Shown: in pieces, positions 11,866 to 24,500 of the stretch
How positions within the stretch are numbered: the first letter of the stretch is position 1
How the letters are laid out: each line of letters opens with the position of its first letter
Assembly: GCA_026874595.1 (NCBI GenBank)
Contig: CM049307.1
Span: 40,986,362-41,050,361 of the forward strand
Direction of reading: 5' to 3'
Length of the DNA stretch: 64,000 nucleotides
From: Sipunculus nudus
Taxonomy: Eukaryota; Annelida; Sipuncula; Golfingiida; Sipunculidae
Program-made: the position numbers and the translations under genes
The notes under the pieces: model-generated
Seen by the model: the letters and a program-made list of their open reading frames with translations, nothing else
Databases searched by the model: none
Told to the model about the DNA's origin: nothing

Positions 11866-14800
11866 ATGACCTTTCAAATTTTTCTCACTTCAAGCAACCA
11901 CAGGGATAATGAACTTTGGGAATATGATTTTTGACAGTTATGGAGAGTCCAAGAGCTGCAGAATGTAGTATTTTTTCATTGTTTGTGTTCTTTTTATCTG
12001 TGAGCAGGATTACTAACAATGTATAGAAGACATTTTCATGATTAATGATTGATCAATGGTCAATGTGTTATCTTAAAAAAAATTTTAATTAAGCAGATGG
12101 TCTGCCACTGTCTTATCCATGGAGTTTTGTGCCACATACCTCAAAAACTGACAAAAAACCGACATGCCAACAGAAAGAGACATAGCTTCTGGGTCATGAG
12201 GTCAAATGTCTAGAAATATGCGGCACAGTTATAACGTTATTTATAACAAACTATTTTACTAGATAATTCTTTCCCCCACTTTTGCGCTTTATTTTCTGGA
12301 TATCATATTAATGACTCAAACTTCCATGATCATCTTTATGATAGGACTATTTGGGGAGCCGGCATCGTCATGCCATTGTCAACTTTCTGAAGTTTCGCCA
12401 CGATTGAGGTTTAACACTCATTACACAGCGCTTTACCCAAAGGCCAACTACCTATATCGTAATCACTGTTTGTTATGACCTTGTATTCTGAATCTCTACA
12501 CCAGAGGGGATCGAGCACTGTATTTTGGTCCAATCAGATGAGACCCTGTGCTGAAGACAACACGGTTTACCAGCCAAGTGAGAAATACACAGAGCCAATG
12601 TTGTTCATTTTGTTTTGAGTGACATCTCATTGCCCAGGTGACTGTTTGAACAGGCGACAGGCTAGAGAGAACTGCCCCGCCCATGGTTTCTGGGTGGAGC
12701 CTGATGCCTGTCGAGTGTTTGTTGACTTTCATTTGATTGGCTGCTGGTCACATCAGCAGTTTTTTTCAGCAGACAGGCCCATGTGCACCACCTGGTGTTT
12801 AAGTGCATCATTAACGGTCAAAGCAGGCAGCAAGAAAATCAGTAGCGCAAGATTTCCGCTGCCTCGGGAGCGTATTGAGGTTTTTGACTGGGTATCTCCT
12901 CCAGTGCTCACAAAATCTCTAGCTTTTTGTGGATCCTTAAAGGGGATTTCGAGTCGTAAGCAACGTTTAGAGCAAGTGCTTCATATCATCTCAGCAAAAC
13001 GTCATTTAGGTGTAAACTGCGGCCTTTTAAAGGCCAGGAGTTCATTTCCTATGATAGGTGATCGCAAACATCGCCCTTGTTAACATACGAAGAAACGCAA
13101 TGATCCGGATTATGACAATATTCAGTGATATTAAACGGTCAGATTTACCATTGTTTATATAGAAAATGGTTTGGGATTTCATATTTATGTGACAATAAAC
13201 GGGGTTTTCTATTAACCGTTATGACACAAAGTGGGCTCGACTGTATATTGACACAGCCCTACTTTACACACTGTTTGGTGAATATAATGATTCGGTAATA
13301 AAAATGATTTATTTCGTAAAACATAAAATCCATCATATAGTACATGCTGAAAATTAATTAAATGCTATAACCTTGTTCAGGGGCATAAAAAGACCAAGGA
13401 TAGAACCATCATGTTAAAACTCTAGTAGAATAAACACCATATTAAGCTGTTATGAAATTAAAAGCCTTCCTGCCAATACTACAGGTACACTACATATTAG
13501 AGGGGTTTATTTTACAATGAAATGTCATGCCTTAATACACTATAATTATGACATATGAAATACCTAGGAAAAACAGACTAGGCATAAAAATTTTCATAAA
13601 CATACATGTTTCTAGTTATTATGTCTCAATTCTGAGAGACTGGTGGTTTCTCTTAATGCAATAGGCATGTCATTCCAGGGTTTCATATCATCATCACTGA
13701 GAGCTTGATTTTATGCACAGGATTACATTGTAAATGGCACTGTTAATAATTGTTTTATATCCCATCCATGGGACTTCTCGGGAAACATAACATCTTAGCG
13801 CTAGTGGGATATACTGTTTCCCCCGTTAATGTATTCTGTAAATGTTCTCAACAGAACTATATGTATTGGATGTTCTTTTTATTTCTTTGTTTAAGGTAAA
13901 CATAAAACCTGAACTTCTTTTTATATTTGGCAAAGCTATTAAAATTTTTTTGTTCAGTCTTGTTAAGGTAACTCCTTGAATAGCAAGGCTTGGGAATAAC
14001 ACTGGTTAATACATTGTTTGTCCATTAAAATTGCTATAGAGAGACCTCTTGAACAGATTGTATTGTCATTGTAGGATAACCAGTTATTGTCATGTAATAA
14101 GTTGTTTGGTGACCCATGTCTTGAAATGGAAATTTAGGTCTCCATGAGGCATATTCCCTATTAGAAACCATACAAGCAGAACAATTGAATCTTTATGAGA
14201 ATAGGGAGCTTAATATAGATGTCTTTCCTTGCATATATTGCTCCAAGCATGACTCGCTGTGGTTGTTTCTTGTAATTCATAGTGGGAAAAGTCAGTGTAG
14301 GGTGAATAGAACCCAGTGTTTTGGTGATTATTTCTCTCTTATAGAAAATAATTATACAAATTTACATTCAGGCCAGACCACAAGCATCAGGACCTGCATT
14401 ATTTATATAAAGCTGTAAATCAAGTCTAAGACACAGTGATTGTGAATAGGGAACCAGCTACACAGCAAACCTGAGTGAGTTCTAGTTGAAGCAGAAGGCT
14501 ATTAATGATAGTTATATATTTGAGGGGTTGATGAGTTTATTTCTGTGTCAAATATATGTAAAACTGGGTCTGCTTAGGTCACTCTGACTGCAAACTGATC
14601 AATTTGTATTTTTTTCTTCTTTTTTTTTTATTTCTTCTACTATTTCCAATTTGTACTGGGTCTCTAATGGGGCTGATTGTCAAAAGCTGAAATTTTGATA
14701 TAATATTAGTCCAAGGTCACAGGTTTGTATCAGATATTTATTTTTGACCTTGACCTTATTCCTGAGGTCATACATTCCATGGACAGTTCCATCAGATGCT

Positions 14801-15470
14801 TCCAGTGATTGCCTGGTGAGTACATACATCAAGCGTTGTATGGGTAGTTTGCTGCACATCATCTAAAGATCAATGTCTCCAGGATAAGTTGAGGCTTGTT
14901 GTCATATTTTAATACCATAATGTTAGACCTATCATTGTCTCAGTGGACAGCATTGGGTACAGGGGAAATTTTTGGACTAAGTCATCCTTTGCGAAAAAAG
15001 CCTTCTAAAATGTCCTCGTTTGGAATGTTGTATTCTGTAGTCCAAAAGGTTAATGTGTCCCATATGCCACACATTCTTCCTGAGCTTAGTGGTAGGTTAC
15101 ACACGTACACCACCCAGAATCACTGACCTATACCTACTAACGTAATAGCGGAACAAAGTTTAATTATTTCAAAATGGTTAATGTGATACAAAAGTAGTGG
15201 ATTATATTAATATATTTACTGATTTAAATTAAAGGTTCTCTTGTTGTTATGAATATTTAGTTACAGTAGATAAATGCAGCAATAAAATGGCACCATGAAC
15301 ATTGAGAGTGGTACACATGTTTGTGTTTTCATAGTTAATCTGGATAAAAAAATACAGTGGCAGGTTAAATTGCTCACTGCACCTGAGGCCTGAGTAAACA
15401 CAGTTATTTATCATCATGGGGGCTGTATGGTACAATGTAATTTTCACATCCTAATGTTGATGTATTTCAG
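11866..15470. other. Non-coding stretch with a CpG-richer segment
   Basis: About 12340-13090 is richer in G+C and CpG than its surroundings and contains three CCAAT/ATTGG motifs (near 12530, 12593, 12737). A 154-codon open frame crosses it (12619-13083), but its translation resembles no family I recognise and no splice context supports it. The rest, including an AT-rich part after 13100, shows nothing recognisable. Confidence 0.35.
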
Positions 15471-15548
15471 TGTGTGGACATGGTGCTCGTAGTGTGTGCT
15501 CAGGCAGCAGCTGCAGGACTTCTTGAGGAAGAACTGTATTCACAATGG
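15471..15548 (+). CDS. UTP6: UTP6 internal exon 1 in window
   Basis: It follows TGTATTTCAG and ends TGG|GTAAG. Phase 0, 26 codons, starting CVDMVLVV and ending ELYSQW; it continues in frame into the next exon (VQTLLNVG). Confidence 0.75.
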
Positions 15549-18500
15549 GTAAGACTATATCACATGGCACATGCTGATTGGTTAAATGACTAAATGCAGC
15601 TCGTTGATTGGACAGAAGAATTAATTAGCCTGCTGGTTGGCTGTATGATTCAACATAGTCTTTTGTCCCGATGATGATAACTTGATTTACTATAGTGTCA
15701 ATTTATATTATTAATTTTAAAAAAATACTCAACTGAAAGTAAACTTTGGAAACTGGAGCAATTAAAGTTTAAATGATTTCCAAGCAAATATGGATGACAA
15801 CAGTCAGCAGTAAATAAACCTTAGTAGTTTTTCTACTCTCAGAAATCAGTTACTTTTCACCCCTGTTAACTTGATGAACAACCACCAGGGCAGTAAGCCA
15901 CGGTGCAAAAAGCACAACTGCTTTGAGACCAGTGACATCAGGTTCATCAGGGAAATATAATTCTATATCCCTTAACCATTAGGTCATACATGATGCTGTG
16001 CTATACACACCTGGGCAAATGAGAATAATGGAGAAAAATTACAGTATTGACTTTGCAATTTGTAATACTGATAAAGTAACACTCAGGTGGCATACAGTAA
16101 TAGGGTCAAGACCGGCACCCAGACCTCTCATATGTTTACAAGCCCAGGGATCATACTGGCTGCCCTGCAGGTCACGTAAGGAATCCAGCTATTCAAACAG
16201 TATTATTTCATCAGCCGGTGCCCTCCCCAGCTAATACATATGTCACATTATGATGATATAAACTCTCTGCCCAAGGGGCAAGATATTGTATTGGAATAGT
16301 GGATGATAATGTTGGAAGCAGCTTGTAAACTCTGCAAATGAGAAAGTATTATTTCATTTATTTACATTTGTATCATGTGTGTTGATGTTTATTAATTTAC
16401 TCTTTTTCTATATTTCACTTTTATCTCACTTTTATTTATCATATTTGTTTATCTTATTTTACAAGTTTATTACCATGGAGATATCCAATATTAATTGGTT
16501 ATAAAAAATATTTTATTTTTCATCTGCTTTAATTTAGCAATACTTTTGCATAATCCAGAAAAGATAGTAACCGTGATAACAAGTTTGGTTTTTATATGTC
16601 CGTCTTAGTTGAGATGTATTATGGTATAACCACAGTCCTACCATCCAGCCATTAACTTTTTAAGTGTCGCCAAAATAACTTCCCAGAATTTTGCTGTATT
16701 TTCATGAAACTCACTTTAACTACATACTAACTCATTATCTCACCCGATTCTATGTAAAATTCAAGCATATTTAATGAGGTCAGAGGTTACAAGACATACA
16801 ATGGGCATATTATGCTTATGTTTGCTAAGTTAAGGTTTCATGAAGCTTCTTGTTAAAATTCAACCAATGCCCATGGAATATTGTTTCTAGGACAAATAAA
16901 AATTGAAGTATATTTAAGATTTTGTTTAGTTTCCTCTGCTATACAAGTTCTTATTTCATTAATGCTCTATAAATGCAGGATGCTTTCAAGATTTTTTGGA
17001 TTTGTCAAAAAAATAAAATACCTGATCTCCTATAGGATAGTGTGTGGGTGTATATAGAATCCCTAAATGTCATGAGAACATTCACTTTTTGGGGTGGATG
17101 GTTAATGTTAAGGTCAAACAGTTACTGCCTTTATGACTGGTCATGGAACTTTACCGCAATCGGGTTAATATCCAATCAGCTTGTTGGTATAAAAGTGGCC
17201 AAGGATTATCATACAGCTAGCTCTCATTGATTTTTCATGGGGAGAAAGTCTGTTCATTTCACCCTGATGAAAGTTTTTGGCCAAAATCAGCATAAATCTT
17301 AATATTTTTTTTAATTTGAAATCTGACCCTAAGAACAAGAAGGAACCAACAGGGAAAAGACTGGTGATGTGAGGTTTGAAAATCAAAAGTCTCTTATTAT
17401 GACCAAGACATTGCAGTATATTCTTAGAAACCCACTGAAAGTGTCATATGATCACTGTGTCAACCAGCCAGCAGCACCTTGGGATCAGCTGTGTCCTGGC
17501 TCATACAAACGCACTTGAAAAAGACGAAATAGCTGTTGAAAATGATGACGTATTAGGCCAAAAAAAATAAAAGGTATGGTTCTCAGGCACCGCCCGTGTC
17601 AATTTTAACCCCCCGCATCAAACATTTTTATTGTGATTTTGTCATTCAAAATGGTAAAATAATACAATTTCGATACGATAACCTTTGTTATGTAGCGCTT
17701 TTGCCTGTTTAGCAAGAAGAAACCTGTCATTTACATGCTTTTCCCTGATCATATGACATTTTATCGAAACATACAAAAAAAGGTCAAAAATAAAATACTG
17801 CCCGCCCGCATTGATTTCTGAAAAAAAGTGCCTGAGAACCACACCCTTTTATTTTTTTGGCCTTATACCTAAGCCGCTTATCCTGTTTCCACACCAGGTT
17901 ATGAATTTAGCATTTAGGGTGAATTGTCATGACTAATATTTCAAAAACAAGGATTACTAGAGGTTATGAACTGAATGAGATGAAAAAACATGTACGTGAT
18001 GGGTACAGCTGATTTTAATGCAAAAAGAGAATGCTTCTTTAACTTGATGGATTATTTTGAACATGGGGTTATGCTACATAATCTCTACCACAGGTCCAGA
18101 CGTTGCTGAATGTAGGGAGAGTGGAGGAAGCCATGGAGGCTGCTGCAGACTGTGTGCAGAGGCATAAGAAGTCAGTTAGAGCGTGGGAACAGAAGGTTAC
18201 TGTAGCCATCAGATGCAAGAAAGATGCAGATACAGTGTATCAGCTGATCAGGGATGCTCTCAGTGCTGTCTCAGATGAGGTACTTTGTCTGATCAGTACC
18301 AAGAAAAATACGATCTTGTACCAAAGATTTTATCATATTTCATATATTGAGTTACCTTTAGGATCTTTCTCTGTAGACTGGTATATTATGACTTTAGTAG
18401 AAAAATTTAAAGAAAAAATTTTGATTATTCTTTTATACTTTACATTAACAATGCTAAAATAAACATGGCTACTTAAAAAAAATTGTATTTTTAAATTTGG

Positions 18501-21500
18501 AATACTAATACGTTATTGTAAAATAAAATTAAGTGCCCCATCTGTCACCGGATGTCTCACAGATGCAAATACATAATTGATATTTACTGTATAATTGAAT
18601 CTCCCTCTGGATGATTGATGGACCCATTCAATCCAAATCTATTCATTCTAAGCAGACATTTTGACTGATTTAAAATTACAGTTTAAAATTTCAGATTCCT
18701 AAGTCACAGTGACAGTCACTGCACCTACCATTTCAATGGAGCTGCTGTGTCAGGGTGAAATGAAATAGTTGAATCTATCCTGTAAAATGTATCATGATTG
18801 ATAATCTGTGCTATTTAGCTTGCCCATGATGAAACAAAGCATACTGGAAGATTTATGTATTTGGATAGTTTGTGGTATGTCATTGTAAGGTTAATATTGA
18901 ATGCATTAGCTATATTGCCATGAAAAGGTTAAAGTTCACAAAAAATGTTAAACATTGTTGAAGAATGGTTCCAATGATAACCACCAGGTGACACTGGGAA
19001 TCAATTAAGGTATCTTCAATGTATTGTTGGTGATAACCTCATACAGGACCCAACATTTAAAAGTTCAAACCTTACCAACTTCTGTGGTTTAGGGGTAGAG
19101 CACATAGCTTAAAGCCAAGAGATTGTGAGTGCACATCTCAGCAGGTCAACCCCCACCCAGGGTGAGCACTGCACAGTTAATTGGGAGACTGTACCCCCCA
19201 GTCATGATTTACTCACAAACAAGTGCGCCTTTCAGGGGCCCTTAGTGTTATGACTCAGCAATGGGGATGATTACTCACCCAGGACCTGCAGGTGCAGTAC
19301 ACAGAGCCTGGTCCACACCAGGATAATCATGTGTGTCTGCCCTGTCATATTTTAAAATCTGAATGGAATTCCATGTGTGTACATAGTACTTAGATAAGCC
19401 AGGTGATAATTTAGGTGATTACCTAGACCAAAAAATCATTCAAAATAAAAGAAAAAACATACAACCTTTGTCCAAATAAAACTGTGTGAATGTACAAAAA
19501 TATATTTCTTCATTTCACTTACCATGTTAAAGTAATAGACTATGAATGACTATAAACAGGAGCAGACAATAAAAATACAAAACCTTGTTTGTTTTATTCC
19601 AGGAATCCCTACCTCTGTGGGAGATGGCTGTGGAGTGGTGTGCAGCTAAGGCTCCAGATAAAATGGAAGCTCTTCTTGCAGTAAGTGTACTACATAATGT
19701 GATGAGTGTATTGGCCCTCACCCTGGCTACATTACAAGTTGACACCTGTCGAGAGTAGTTAGGATATTGTCCTGCCTGCTGTGACTGTTTGAAATATAGT
19801 TCCACCTCATTCATTATCATGTGATTATTTTCATCTTCTCTCAGTTAACAGAACCATCAAGTGGTCATTTCCTAAACAAGTATTGAAAAACAAGTTTATC
19901 CTTATTGCAGAGGGGATGATACATTTTTTCATATGGGAGGGTCATAGTGATTGTACATCAGAGCTGAGAGCCCTAATTTCAGACTCAGTCAATGCCAGCA
20001 TATGCACAAATGTTCACCTGAAGACCGAGATTTGAGGGGATGTCTTGAATATTTCCACTGCTAACATAAAATTTAGAAATTCAGAAACCTTCATGATCTC
20101 ATAACATCCTGTCATCAAGATTATGTTAGCTTCGTCCTCAGTATTCCAAAGAGAATGCCAGCTACACACCATTATCCAGTTATTTTAATCTTTAAATGAT
20201 GCCTGTACTGTGGGTTCATATTTACTCAAAGAGACAGTGACACCTACCTGCCATATTCTGAATCTCTAAGGATGAAAATAAATTACAGAAAAATTTTTAA
20301 AAAATGTTCTTTATCATTTATTGTTGAAGTTTAATGTAACTAAAACTTAGTTATAAATGATGCGGTTACCTGAGGCCTTTAATCTTGACTGAGAAAACAG
20401 TGATTGCCTCGTTATCGTGCTGTTTTATCAGAATATTTTGCCCACAAGGGAACTCGAGATATGGGCCTGCTGGGAAATGGATCTGTGCTCAATTGCACAA
20501 TCTAATCCCACTTGATTGGTGCTCTTTGATATCGGTAATGAGAGTGAAAATGGACATCATCAAAGAAACACTGTTCTTATCATCAAACAAAAATTGTGTT
20601 TTTGTGACGGATATATCAAACTTGAGTGTTCATGGTCTCTTGTCAGTCTGTTGTGAACTTTCCCTTTAAATTTTTCACCAAGGGTACAGTGAAATTATTT
20701 GCATGACAAAACATCACTCACAGGTCAATAGCCTTCCTATCTTTATGATTCATGAAAGCCTGAGTTCAGAATTTGTGTGTGGTAGTGTATCTCATTGCTT
20801 CTGTGCATATGAGCATCTTTTTTTCTAATCTATAAGCACATCATGTCTGAAATTTTCTGCCAGTTTAGATAGTAAAATCATGAAAGGACAAGCAGGATTG
20901 GCTGTCTTGATACAGAGGGAGAAAGATGACTTTTATTCAGAATTAGATTTGGCCGAATGGTAACATAATTGTTGAACAAGATTGACATCTTTTGACTTCA
21001 AGAAAGCATGTGAATTGAGTGGAGACCAGTCTATTTTGCGCATGACTGACGCTAGGAATTTTAATGCAGTGCACTCTTTCTTCAGATAATACATTTACAG
21101 CCCACAGTGTCTGAATTAGGAGAAAATTTATGTTATTTGTGTTGTAAAATGAAATTCAGTTATTTCTGAAAGCCAGCTGGAAACAACATTAGCCCATGGA
21201 ATATGTAGGAAATGAAAAGTCAGTCAGAATTAATAATTCTTAATGATCTGATTAATATTAAGTAATCATGACTTCTTACTTATAGCTTAACATAGGTGAT
21301 TTCTGTAATGTCAACAGATTGCTGAAAAAATTAAATGCTGTATAATATAATGATCTTCTCTTGTTTCTTCTTAATAATTAAAAGTTATGTATATACTAAT
21401 AATTACAGTATTTTGCCCAGAATATCTATAACATTGGTCCAGACTGTCTGCTGTCAGATAATGTTATGTTTTATGCAGTCAGGTAAATACCAGACAGTTC

Positions 21501-24500
21501 AAATCACCAAACATTACATGGATAATGTATAATTGAAAATTTCATGCCATAATTCTTCATTCAATATTTTATTTCACTGTCAGAATATAATTAGAAAATA
21601 TTCCACTATTTGTAATGCCCTCTGTTCCATGGACATGTAGTTCACCATATTTACAGGAAGATTAACTCAGCAGATCATCAGAACCTGCCACTTTGTGTGC
21701 ACTTAGTTTCAGGAATCAGCAAAACATCGTAAATGAGAAATCTGTGTTGATAGAATATTTTCCTGTTTGCTGCCATGGGTTAACAAAGTTATGAGCTGGT
21801 GTGAAATTGGTTTAAGTTAAATAATCAGAATTGTTCATTGCTGCCCAAAAACCCACTGGCTACAATTTTCCATAAAGCTCAAATGTTATCAAACTTTTGT
21901 TTTCATGTGTATGCATTCTAAATGTTGGCATTTGTAGTCCACATGCATTATCACACCAACATTACTCTTGAAAGTACAATATGATTACAAAGGTCAAAGG
22001 TCAAGACAGGTCAAGGTCATGTTTCAAAAGGCTTTTGGAAGTCAAGGTCATCAATCAGGTCAAAAGTACAGACTGACTAGAAATAAAGCCATAAAATTTA
22101 TTAAACAGGGGATTAAATAATACAAGTTCTATATTTTTATTCTTATCAGATAAATTTCCTCCTCAATTTTGGAGGAGAAAAAAACATTTCTATCAAAAGA
22201 ATATTTTAGAAAGCTGGAAATAATGCTTTTTTGGATTGGTTTTCATGCTCCTCTCACATAACCACCAGGAGAAAATTGCTAAAGTCATTAGTCAGAGTAA
22301 AGGGGTACTTCGGTAAAAAAAATGCTTAAAGAGAAAATTATTTTTCCTATTTTCACTATAGATAACAAAACCCGGATTTATGCTCTGGAAACTAAAACAT
22401 GTGATTTATCATCTTGTAAGTTCTTTTGATCAGTGGTGCGTTTGCTAGCTTTGCAGCAATTAGACCAGACTTTTATCGATTACTGAAGTAATTGTGTGTA
22501 ACAGGAGGAATTGTAATCTTACTCTATATTGTTTTGCTACAGTATGTGACATTTTAATTCAGCATTTCTCTGTAATTTATTAATAACCAGAAGACCTTAC
22601 ACAAGATCATCCTAATGTCGAGTGGAGACAAATCACAGACAGATTAACCGTGTAGCATGCAGTTTGAATAACAAAATCCAAAATTTGTATTTTCAATTTT
22701 ATGGAAAGACATATCATTCCTAATTGGTCTAATGTTTCGCTCCCTGTCTACTATTGAGCTTCTGCATGATTTATATTTGGGCGTAGAATGTGATATTACA
22801 GAGTAGATTTCCCTAAGGGATTCTGGGCCATGGATTTCAGCCTAATCAGTGGTTGTCTAGAAACATTTAACGAGTGGTAACTGGGCCAACTGGAGTGATT
22901 TGACCATTGCTTGATGGGGATAAATTTGATTAATGGGCCATGCTAATTGTTATTATTCAGAATATTGATTATCATAAAGAAACATCAATATGTGTCTTTC
23001 TCTGTACACTGGAGCAAATGTGGTAGTGAATTTCAAAGGAGCAGTGGGGACTTATATATTTTCTGATCCAATATAAAAATTTTAAAACTTCCAGTCTGAA
23101 TTGCTATACTTGACATTTGAACCATGGACAAAATACATAAAGAGTATTGATTCTCCTTTAAATCATTCAATACCAGTGCTGTAAAATTTTTGATAATTCT
23201 CACTATTTAAAACATTATGATTTTATACATTATGAAAATGTATGTTTATTTGAATGTATATTTCAGGAGCTGTTTACCAGTTTTGCAAATATCAGATATT
23301 GGACAGATGTACTGCACGCAAGTTGGAAGAAAACTTCATAAAAAATAACTGCCTATTATCAGATAACTTTTATTTGCATAATACGTAAAAAATATAGGAA
23401 AGTCGAGGGGCGTTAAAATATATATGATCGGAAATGGTCCTAGCTCCCGTGACCTTTATGGGGCCCTGTTTTGTACGCGTGATCACCCATCCAAAAACTC
23501 ACTGGGGTCGTTTAAGCTTAACTACGATGACTGTTCCAACTGTGTCACAGTTGTTCCACCATGGGTGCTTCGTCCCTCGTATCTAGTAAATATTATTGCT
23601 AAATATCCCACGTGAATTGCACACGAGGCACGTGCGTACCAGAAATGGTACACAAGTTTGCTTCATCATGGACACCCATTTGAAACTTGAACGCTTTATC
23701 ATGTTTATATATTATAAAATACACATCTTTGTATCTTCAAAAATTTTATTGCAAACAAGTTTGATGTAAATGCTCAGTGTAATAAGAATCTAGTTAGATA
23801 CAAACTGCAGTGCCCGCGAGAGACGGAGGCATTTCACCTAAACATTGTCGACAGAAAGTATCATTGGCAGTCGCAAAATTAGAGTAATTTTAGAAATTAT
23901 GCTTTCAAAATATTTTTGGGGTCGAGAAATAAGAGGGATCGCCAAATTGGAATAAATACGGTAAGACAATTTAAAAACAAGGGACCCATGGGTCACGGCC
24001 CTCAGCTGATTGTGACAGACTATAAATGCATCACCATTGTGGTACTATATTGAATCAATAACTTATGAGCATCATGGATATGGTGGGCTATGATTAAGGA
24101 ATATATGTATAGTGTAAAATATGTCTGAAAGTTATATGGAATAACCTGATTGAAGGATTAAAATGGAGGAGATGTAGTTTATTATTAATTATGAAGGGGT
24201 ATAACAAAGTGATATATTTGAGCCAATATGAAGGCAATGAAAGCATACTTAGGTGTGCTAGAATGAAAATAAGAATATTTTTGAAGGATCTATAGTGCAT
24301 ATTAAGATTTAATAAGATATAAATACTTTTTAGCATTTCATTCATATCTTTTAAAGTCAGCTGGGCCTAGATATGAATAACATTGTTAAAATTAGTTTAT
24401 CAGGAATATTGGGCAAACTTCCGCAAGTTTTGTTAATAAGACAATTAAAATGCAATTTATACCTAAATGGTTTGTTTTAACTTGCTAATTAAATTTATGT

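Noticed and set aside
12619-13083. 154-codon open frame in a CpG-richer segment
   Set aside because: No recognisable family, no splice sites or neighbouring exons to support it; kept only as part of the stretch description.
18280-18462. Extension of the UTP6 exon frame past 18279
   Set aside because: Sequence after the GT donor loses similarity to UTP6 and becomes low-complexity; it is intron read-through.
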